From Streptomyces sp. NRRL WC-3742 (GTDB taxonomy: Bacteria; Actinomycetota; Actinomycetes; Streptomycetales; Streptomycetaceae), in the NCBI RefSeq assembly GCF_000720635.1, contig NZ_JOCF01000034.1, positions 1 through 64,000 of the forward strand: a stretch of 64,000 bases of DNA, read 5' to 3'. Made by a program: the position numbers and the translations under genes. Under the pieces are notes generated by a model. It was not told the DNA's origin and made no database searches. It worked only from the letters and a program-made list of their open reading frames with translations. Below, piece by piece: positions 9,925 to 17,400 of the stretch (its first letter is position 1; each line of letters begins with the position of its first letter).

Positions 9925-10848
9925 ATGATTCTCCGCGCCACCACTCGCAAGCTCTTCCTCGCCGGCCTCGCGCTCGCGCTCGGGACCGCCCCGCTGGTCG
10001 CGGTTCCGGCCCAGGCCGACACCGTGACCGTGACCGCCGCCGCGGCCACGTTGCGGCCGGTGAACCCGATCGCGGTGTCCACCGTGCTGTACGGGCTCAG
10101 CCCCGACCGCAGCGGTGTCTTCAGCTGGAACGGTGCCACCTGGACGCAGGTCGGCGGCCCGGCCGCCACCATCGTCTCCGGCGGGGGCGCGCTGGTCGCG
10201 ACCAGCCCCTCCAACGGCGACGTCTACGCGTACGACGGAAGCTCCAACGCCTGGGCGAGGGTCGGTGGCCCGGGCAAGGAGTTCGCCGTCGACGGCAGTC
10301 GCCACCTGTACGGGCTCAGCCCCGACGGCAGCGGCGTGTTCCAGTGGCAGGGCGGCACCGACTGGGTGCAGATCGGCGGCCCCGCCGCCCACATCGTCGC
10401 GGGCGGCGGCGACACCCTGATCGCCACCAACCCCACCACCGGCGACGTCTGGCGCTACACCGGCACCCCCAACAACTGGACCCGCATCGGCGGCCCCGGC
10501 GCCCAGTTCGTCGTCGACGGCTCGGGCACCGTCTACGGGCTGACCCCGGACCGCGGCGCCGTGTTCCAGTGGCAGGGCGGGACGAACTGGACCCAGGTCG
10601 GCGGCCCCGCGAGCAGCCTCGTCGCGGGCGGCGGCAGCTTCCTGCTGGCCACCAACCCGACCACCGGCGACGTCTGGCGCTACACCGGCACCTGGGCGCG
10701 CATCGGCGGCCCCGGCGCGGAGTTCACCGTCGACGGCGCCGGCACGGTCTACGGCCTGACCCCTGACGGCAGCGGCGTCTTCCAGTGGCAGGGCGGCACC
10801 AACTGGACCCAGATCGGCGGCCCGGCCGCCTGGCTCGCGGCCTCCTGA
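9925..10848 (+). CDS. Secreted tectonin-like beta-propeller protein
   Basis: 307 residues from ATG 9925, giving a clean signal peptide (MILRATTRKLFLAGLALALG, end about AQAD at residue 32). The rest is a run of about 42-residue repeats. Each repeat holds LYGLSPDxSGVFxWxGxTW or its partner VWRYTGTPNNWTRIGGPG, alternating in pairs, as in tectonin/TECPR propellers. About six blades are visible. No catalytic residues are seen, so binding (carbohydrate or surface recognition) is the likely role; tectonins often bind glycans. High repeat identity suggests internal duplication. It is followed by a bidirectional terminator. Confidence 0.8.
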   Translation: MILRATTRKLFLAGLALALGTAPLVAVPAQADTVTVTAAAATLRPVNPIAVSTVLYGLSPDRSGVFSWNGATWTQVGGPAATIVSGGGALVATSPSNGDVYAYDGSSNAWARVGGPGKEFAVDGSRHLYGLSPDGSGVFQWQGGTDWVQIGGPAAHIVAGGGDTLIATNPTTGDVWRYTGTPNNWTRIGGPGAQFVVDGSGTVYGLTPDRGAVFQWQGGTNWTQVGGPASSLVAGGGSFLLATNPTTGDVWRYTGTWARIGGPGAEFTVDGAGTVYGLTPDGSGVFQWQGGTNWTQIGGPAAWLAAS

Positions 10849-10875
10849 CACCCAGTCCGCTGAACACCCCCCCCC

Positions 10876-10913
10876 GGGCCCGCCGCGCCCGCGCCGACGA
10901 GCGCGGCGGGCCC
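10876..10913. terminator. Bidirectional hairpin terminator
   Basis: Perfect 13-bp stem (10876-10888 with 10901-10913), 12-nt loop, between the propeller gene and the convergent membrane-anchored protein gene. Confidence 0.8.
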
Positions 10914-10915
10914 GC

Positions 10916-11452
10916 TCAGCCGGTCCCGGCCCGGACGTACACGTCCGCACCGCGCGGCGCCCCGGCGCCGGGCAGCAGCACCACGAAGACCTGCCGCCCG
11001 GCCCGTCCCTCCGGCAGGAGCACGCCCTCGGTCGGCCGGTCGCCGGGCAGCACGGCCCGCAGGTCCTCCGGCAGGGGTGCGCGGGTTCCCGCGGGCGGCA
11101 GGTCGTAGGTGCGGAGGAAGTCGTCGATGTTGTTGTCCTCGGTGGCGCCGGCCCCGTAGTGCAGGTAGGCGACCGGCGTCCCGGCGGGGGTCTTGGCGAT
11201 CACGGCCCATGCCGGGACGTAGTACCGCCCCTTCCCGGGATGCTGCTGGTAGGACAGGCCCGCCAACCGTTCGGCGCGTACGGCCTCGGTCTCCCGTGCC
11301 GCGCGCGCGTTCAGGAACGCGTCCACTCCCCACCACACGCACCCCACGATGACCAGCCCGCAGAACACCTCGAACCCGACGAGAGCCCGACGCCCCCACC
11401 CCCGCCGCGCGGACCCACCCGGCGTCACCTCAGAGCTTCCTCGTCCGGGCAT
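10916..11452 (-). CDS. Single-span membrane-anchored protein of unknown function
   Basis: 178 residues from ATG at 11452, chosen because GGGAGG lies 8 nt upstream. A short Arg-rich cytosolic start is followed by one membrane span (about residues 22-45, FEVFCGLVIVGCVWWGV). An extracytoplasmic domain of about 130 residues has no motif I recognise; it contains YYVPAWAVIAKTPAGTPVAY. It lies 89 bp downstream of a Ser/Thr kinase gene on the same strand and may be co-transcribed with it. A substrate or partner of the kinase is possible but unproven. Confidence 0.6.
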   Translation of the reverse strand: MPGRGSSEVTPGGSARRGWGRRALVGFEVFCGLVIVGCVWWGVDAFLNARAARETEAVRAERLAGLSYQQHPGKGRYYVPAWAVIAKTPAGTPVAYLHYGAGATEDNNIDDFLRTYDLPPAGTRAPLPEDLRAVLPGDRPTEGVLLPEGRAGRQVFVVLLPGAGAPRGADVYVRAGTG

Positions 11453-11541
11453 CGCTGGCGCCTCCCATGTCGAACTCGCGGGCCAGTCCGGGGCATCGGG
11501 GCCGGCCGGCTCCACCTCGACCTTAGAGGGGCCGGGGAGGT

Positions 11542-12750
11542 TCAGGGGTGTCGGGGGCGGCCCGGGGCGGTGTTGATGAGGCAGAGGAGGGAGCCGGGGC
11601 GGACGGCTGTGTCCTCGTCGGCGATGACGGCGATGATGACGCCGGTGACGGGGGAGCGGATGTCGACGGTGTCCTCGTCGGCGGTGATCCTCAGCAGGGG
11701 TTCGCCTGCTTGGACGGTCGAGCCGTTCCCGTGGTGCCAGGCGGCGACCCGCAGTTGGCTGCATCCGACGAACCTGGGGAGCCAGACCGGGAACCTGTTC
11801 GTCAGGATGGCCGGCCTCAAGGATGTCCGGTGGGGCCCGGGGTCGGTTCGAGCCCGAATGACTGCTCCGGGGAGGGCGGAGGGCGGTGGAGCGGCGCTTG
11901 CGGTCGGCACCGGTTCGGCCTCGGGTGGGCCGCACGTGCGGGTGAGGGTGGCGATCGTCTCGGCGACGGTCGGCCGGCCGTCGGGCGTCTTGGCCAGCAG
12001 CGCTGCGACCAACTGGTCGACCTCGGCGGGGACTTCGGCCCGGACGGACCGGAGGCTGCGAGGCACCTCCTCCAGGTGCCGGTGCATCAGCGCCCACACC
12101 TGCCCGCCGGTGGCGCGGAAGGGCGGTGCCCCCGTGAGCAGGGCGTGGAGGACGCAGCCCAGTGCGTACAGGTCGCACCGGGTGTCGATGTGTTCGCCGC
12201 GCCACTGTTCCGGGGCCATGTAGAGCGGGGTGCCGAGCGGCCGGCCGGTGGTGGTGAGCGCGGCCGTGGTGTCGTCGGTGCGGGCGATGCCGAAGTCGCA
12301 GATCTTCAGCCGGCCTCCGGTGGTGAGGAAGAGGTTGCCGGGCTTGAGGTCGCGGTGGACGACGCCCTGCGCGTGTGCGGCGGCGAGGGCTTCGGCGGCC
12401 TGTCGGGCGAGTGCGAGGGCCCGGTCGACGGGCAGGCCGTCCGGTGCGTCGGCCAGCAGGCAGGCCAGGTCGCGGCCTTGGAGGAGTTCCATCACGATGA
12501 ACAGTCGGCCGTTGTGCCGTCCGACGTCGTGCACCACGGTGATCCCCGGGTGCTGGAGCCGTGCGCCGATCGTTGCCTCGCGCTGGAAACGCTGGAGCGT
12601 CTCCTTCGTGCTGCCGCCGTCGGGCAGCAGTTTCAGGGCGACCGCGCGGCCGAGTACGACGTCGTGGCCCCGCCACACCTGGCTCATGCCGCCGCGCCCG
12701 AGGCGCGCGTCCAGCCGGTATCGCTTGGCGAGGTGGTCGCCCTCCCGCAC
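11542..12750 (-). CDS. Ser/Thr protein kinase with a C-terminal lipoyl/biotinyl-like domain
   Basis: 402 residues. The kinase domain (residues 10-275) is complete: glycine loop LGRGGMSQVW, Lys40 in AVALK, H132-R-D134-LKPGN, DFG with D152, and APE in YMAPEQW. After a Pro/Ala linker, residues about 325-392 look like a lipoyl/biotinyl carrier fold (GSTVQAGEPLLRI, then SPVTGVI and VRPGSLLCLI). The modified Lys of true carriers is absent: the turn reads ADEDTVDI where carriers have a D-K or M-K pair. There is no transmembrane span, so the kinase appears soluble. Kinase plus degenerate lipoyl domain is an unusual pairing; the domain could bind a partner. A 178-residue membrane protein follows. Confidence 0.85.
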   Translation of the reverse strand: MREGDHLAKRYRLDARLGRGGMSQVWRGHDVVLGRAVALKLLPDGGSTKETLQRFQREATIGARLQHPGITVVHDVGRHNGRLFIVMELLQGRDLACLLADAPDGLPVDRALALARQAAEALAAAHAQGVVHRDLKPGNLFLTTGGRLKICDFGIARTDDTTAALTTTGRPLGTPLYMAPEQWRGEHIDTRCDLYALGCVLHALLTGAPPFRATGGQVWALMHRHLEEVPRSLRSVRAEVPAEVDQLVAALLAKTPDGRPTVAETIATLTRTCGPPEAEPVPTASAAPPPSALPGAVIRARTDPGPHRTSLRPAILTNRFPVWLPRFVGCSQLRVAAWHHGNGSTVQAGEPLLRITADEDTVDIRSPVTGVIIAVIADEDTAVRPGSLLCLINTAPGRPRHP

Positions 12751-12835
12751 AGTGCCTCCTCGCGGACGATGCCACCATTGTGCCGGTCAACAGCCGTGAC
12801 GGAGGGGCGAGTTCGGCGGTTCCCGGCATCGGTTT

Positions 12836-13420
12836 TCAGGCGGGCAGGACGCGGCCGAGGTGGTAGTGGAGGACGGCGGTCGCGTCCTCGGGGGTGCGCT
12901 GGCCGAGGAGGACGCTCAGGCCGAGGCCGGCGGAGGTGGCGAGGAGGAGGGCGGCTTCGTGGTGAGGGTCGAAGGTGGGGTCGGCGGGGCGGGCGGCGGT
13001 GAGTTGGGTGGTGAGGAAGGCTTCCATCTCGTCGGGGGCGGCGAGGGTGCCGAGGGCGGGGTCGGTGACGGAGAGCACCGCGTACTCGGTGTAGATGAGG
13101 TGGAAGGCGCGGCTCTCCTCGGTGGTGGGGACGGCTTCGAGGAGGACGGCCTCGATGATGCCGCGTGGGGCGCTCGCGGTGCCCGTCGCGCGCAGCCGGT
13201 GCTGGATGCGTTCGCCCATGCGCGCGCCCAGGCGGGTCATGGCGGCGAGGAGTAGCTGTTCCTTGGTGTCGAAGTAGTACTGGACGAGCCGTACGGAGAC
13301 GCCCGCCTCCACCGCGACCGACCGCATGGTGACGGAGTGCAGGCCGCTGTTCGCCGCCGAGCGGAGCAGGGCGTCGATGATGTGGGCCCGCCGTTCCTCG
13401 TGATCCACCAGCTTCGGCAT
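12836..13420 (-). CDS. TetR-family repressor, divergent from an alpha/beta hydrolase
   Basis: 194 residues. The N-terminal helix-turn-helix (residues 10-55) contains VTMRSVAVEAGVSVRLVQYYFDTKEQLL, here cited only as the VSVRLVQYYF core. The C-terminal ligand domain is typical in length. The gene diverges from the hydrolase with only 57 bp between start codons, and the inverted repeat TGGTA-N6-TACCA lies in that space. Local repression of the hydrolase and of itself is inferred from this arrangement. Confidence 0.88.
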   Translation of the reverse strand: MPKLVDHEERRAHIIDALLRSAANSGLHSVTMRSVAVEAGVSVRLVQYYFDTKEQLLLAAMTRLGARMGERIQHRLRATGTASAPRGIIEAVLLEAVPTTEESRAFHLIYTEYAVLSVTDPALGTLAAPDEMEAFLTTQLTAARPADPTFDPHHEAALLLATSAGLGLSVLLGQRTPEDATAVLHYHLGRVLPA

Positions 13421-13443
13421 CGGGTTCCTTCCGGATATTTTTG

Positions 13444-13459
13444 TGGTACAACCATACCA
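13444..13459. promoter_or_regulatory. Candidate TetR operator
   Basis: TGGTA-N6-TACCA inverted repeat, 19 bp before the hydrolase start and 24 bp before the TetR start, in an A/T-rich promoter stretch. Length and position fit a TetR-type operator covering both promoters. Confidence 0.6.
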
Positions 13460-13477
13460 TCAAAACCGGGAGGGATC

Positions 13478-14359
13478 ATGACCAGGACCAGCGTCGGACA
13501 CTTCGTCAGCGAGGCTTCTCGCGCGAAGTTCCTGGAGGCGTACGACCGGGCGATGGAGCTGTGGCCGAGCCCGCGCGAGGAACTCGACGTCGAGACCGCG
13601 TACGGGACGGTGCACGTCCACCGCTACGGCGCGGCGGCCGGCGAGCCGGTCGTGCTACTGCACGGGCACGCCGGGCACCCGTCCAACTGGTACCCGCAGG
13701 TCGCCGCGCTGGGGGAGCACCACCCGGTGTACGCGGTCGACACCCTGGACGACCCCGGGCGCAGCGTCCAGCGCGTCGTGGCCGAAGGGTCGGAGGAGAA
13801 CGCGGCCTGGCTCGGCGAGGTCCTGAGCGGCCTCGGGCTGGAGCGGGTGCACCTGGTGGGCGTCTCGTACGGCGGGTGGCTGGCCCTGAACCAGGCGATC
13901 CACCACCCGGAGCGCGTGGCCTCCGTCACGGCCCTCGACCCGGGCGGGATCGAGAAGGTGCCCGCGCGGTTCTACGCGCACATGGTGGGCGGGCTGTTCG
14001 GGATGCTCGCCCCGAGGCGCTACCGCCCGGCGCTCGGGCGGCTGTTGGCGAACCCGGCGCTCAGCGCGCCGCCCGAGATGATCGCCCCGCTGATGCTCGC
14101 GATGCGCAGCTACAAGCCCGGCTCGCGTCCGCCCGCACGGCCGTTCACGGACGAGGAGTTGGCCTCGATCGCCCTGCCGGTCCTGGTGCTGGTCGGCCGC
14201 CGCAGCGCGCTGCTGCGCCCGCGTCAGGTGGTGGAGCGGGTGACGGGGCTCGTCCCGGGCGTACGGGCGGAGATCGTGGAGCGGGCGGGCCACGGGCTGA
14301 ACCTGGAGCGCCCGGAGCTGGTCAACGAGCGGCTGCTGGCGTTCGCCGCCGGGCGTTGA
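13478..14359 (+). CDS. Alpha/beta-hydrolase
   Basis: 293 residues from ATG 13478 with GGGAGGG just upstream. The oxyanion segment is LLHGHAGHPSNWYPQ, the nucleophile elbow G-V-S130-Y-G-G, and the expected catalytic His lies in ERAGHGLNLERPE near residue 277. No signal peptide, so it is probably cytosolic. The family covers esterases, lactonases and C-C hydrolases, and the substrate is not deducible. Divergence from a TetR gene with a candidate operator suggests induction by a small molecule that the enzyme may degrade. Confidence 0.85.
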   Translation: MTRTSVGHFVSEASRAKFLEAYDRAMELWPSPREELDVETAYGTVHVHRYGAAAGEPVVLLHGHAGHPSNWYPQVAALGEHHPVYAVDTLDDPGRSVQRVVAEGSEENAAWLGEVLSGLGLERVHLVGVSYGGWLALNQAIHHPERVASVTALDPGGIEKVPARFYAHMVGGLFGMLAPRRYRPALGRLLANPALSAPPEMIAPLMLAMRSYKPGSRPPARPFTDEELASIALPVLVLVGRRSALLRPRQVVERVTGLVPGVRAEIVERAGHGLNLERPELVNERLLAFAAGR

Positions 14360-14441
14360 CGCGGCGTGTATCCGGCGTCGACGCGCCGTTCCTAGCGTGG
14401 CCGGGCCCGTGGTGCGGGCGGTGACGCGAAGGAATGTGGAG

Positions 14442-17400
14442 ATGCGAACAGTCAGGTTCCCCTCGGCACGCCCCCGGTGGCGGTGGCCGATGAGGGTGGC
14501 GGCGATCGGGATGGCGGTGCTGCTGGCGTTCACGGCGATGCCCACGCTGAGCGCCGTGGCGGCGGACGGGACGGACGAGGACAGGCTGTACGCGACCCGG
14601 TACAGGGAGTTCATCGACCAGCTGCGGGCGGACACGAGCGCTTCGCTGATCGCGGCCCAGGACGCGGTGGAGCACGACGTCACCAGCATCAATGCGACGA
14701 CGGCGGGATACATCCAGGTGCCGCTCACGAAGCTCGAACGGCTCGACCCGACCATGGGTGACGTGCCGCCCATTCTGGTGATGCGCCGGAGCGACCTGTA
14801 CATCATGGGCTTCCTGCGGCCGGCCCAGCACAACAGGCCCGCGCTGTTCTTCCGCATGCGGGGGACGGACGCTCCGGACCAGGAGGGCTACAGGACCGTC
14901 GACCTCGGGTACAGCGACAGGTACAACGACAAGCAGGGCCTCCTCGATCCGAACGACGTGAGGATCGACCAACAGGCGCTTCATGAGGCCCTGGACGCTC
15001 TACGCGGGGCGAGGGAGGACTACAACTCCCGTCAGGCCCTGAAGGGGGCGCTCACCATGCTGGCCACGGCCGCGTCCGAAGCGGCCCGGTTCCAGGTGAT
15101 CCGGGACAACATCCTTCGCGCGCTGGCGACGCGTACGTCGGACGGCCATCCCTCGGTGTACGACGCCCGGGACAGCGTGGTGCCGAACGACCTCACGCTC
15201 ACACCGGAGATACGGAGCAGAATCACCGGGGGCTGGCTCGTCAACCGCTGGGATGCGCTGAGCGAGCGAGTCCTCGCCTGGAACGACGACAATCCGGAGG
15301 GCGATCTCAGGTCCGCGTTCGACGCAGGGCCCCTCGACCAGAGGTTGACCAACGTCCCCTTCACCATAGGCAGGGCCCTGTCCTTCCTCGCGGTCGTGCA
15401 CGTCGGGGCGGCCGGCTGCGGAGGGCGGACCCTCCAGCTGACCTCCGGCACGACCGGCACCGCCTCGGGCGTGTGCACCACCCACCCGAAGGCCATCGAC
15501 GCCGCCGTGTCCATCGACGACGTGAGCGCCCACGCGATCCTGTTCAAGGGGCCCAACTACCAGTACATGACGGGCGACCGCGGCATGCGGGACTGGCCGT
15601 GGGCGCTGGAGGGCAAGCCGCGCAGCACGGTCCAGGACTGCCCGGCCCTGCGCGGCACGGGGTTCGCCACCGGAGTGGACGCGGCGCTGCGCCTGCCGGA
15701 CTACCCGGACGACCTGCTGCTGTTCCGGGGCGACCGCTACCTGCGCCTGCGGCTCGGCAAGAACGCCCAGGGCCGGACGTTGCAGGGCTGTTCCGTCCAG
15801 ACCGGCCCGATGCCGATCGGGGACGCCTTCACGCCGTTGAAGGGCACGGGTTTCGCGAACGGTCTCGACACCGCCGTCTCCGTCACCGGCAGCCAGGCGT
15901 ACCTCTTCAAGGGGGACCAGTACCTCCTCCTCCAGGTCGCCGTCGGCGGCTCCGGGGACAGGATCGTGAACGGCCCGAAGCCCATCAAGGACAACTGGTC
16001 CCAGTTGGCGAGGGCCCGCCTCACGTCGGACCTGGATGCGGCCTTCTCGCCGCCCCAGTCCCAGATCGGTGACAACGCACCGCCCCTGGAGACGGTGTTC
16101 ATCAAGGGCGGCGCCTACGTCAGCATGGTGGTCCGTCCCGGGACGGTGGACGACGACCCCATGTCGGCCGGCATGATCGAGGACGACTGGTACGGCTTCC
16201 GGAACTCGATCTTCTCCTCGAGGGACTCCGTCATCCGGATCCCCCAGGAGATGCACCGCCCGCCGGGCGGCCTGCCGCCCGGGCCGGTCAAGGGACTGAG
16301 CGGGAGGTGCCTGGACGTCAAGGACGGCGCGACGGCGCCGGGCACCCCGGTCCGGCTCCAGGACTGCAACGGCGGCGACGCCCAGAAGTGGTCGGTGCCG
16401 GGCGACGGCACCCTCCGGGCCCTCGGCACGTGCCTTGAGGCGGCGGGCGCCGGGAAGGACTGGGGCACCAAGGTGCAGCTGGCGGCCTGCGACGGCTCCG
16501 CCGCCCAGCGCTGGAACCGCACCGCGGCACGGGAGTTGAGGAACGCCAACGCCGACCTGTGCCTGGACGTCCCGGGCTCGGTGGTCGACGACGGGCGGCA
16601 GCTGCAGCTGTGGGGCTGCAACGACAGCGGCGCGCAGAAGTGGACGGTCAACGACCCGTCCGTGCCCGCGCCCACGCCCGTGAGCGGTGACGCCGGCTCC
16701 CCGTTCGACGACTCGGCCGACGACCGGGGCGGCAAGCCCGCCTCCTCCGGCGACTGCCGCCCCGAGGGCATGGCGGTCACCCCAGGTGTCACGGCGCGCT
16801 ACTGCGACGTGTACGACGGCAGCGGCCGTGAGTGGGTCGGCAACAACCGCACCCGCCGTACGGTCGGGTACTTCAACGCGGGGCGCACCGGGGCGGACGG
16901 CACCCCCGGGTACCTGGTGTCCAACATCCCCTGGTCGAAGGTGAGTCACATCAACTACGCCTTCGCCCACGTCACGGACAACCGGATCTCCGTCGGCGAC
17001 CCCAACGACCCGAAGAACCCGGCCACCGGCCTGACCTGGGAGGGCGACCGGAACGCGATGGACACGTCCCTCCCGTACCGGGGGCACTTCAACCTCCTGA
17101 ACACGTACAAGAAGAAGCACCCGGCGGTGAAGACGCTGATCTCGGTCGGCGGCTGGGCGGACACCCGCGAGTTCTACGCGATGGCCACCAACGCGGACGG
17201 CTCGGTGAACCAGGCGGGGATCGACACGTTCGCCGACTCCGTGGCGGACTTCCTCGACCGGTACGGGTTCAACGGTGTCGACATCGACTACGAGTACCCC
17301 ACCGCCCTGCCCAGCACCGGCAACCCCAACGACTGGGACGTCTCCGACCCGCGCCGCAAGGGCCTCCAGCAGGGCTACACCGCGCTGATGAAGACCCTGC

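Noticed and set aside
10916..12829. A 637-residue kinase/membrane-protein fusion on the minus strand
   Set aside because: The long frame is out of register with the kinase; only its last 178 residues are real coding sequence. Kinase and membrane protein are two separate genes.
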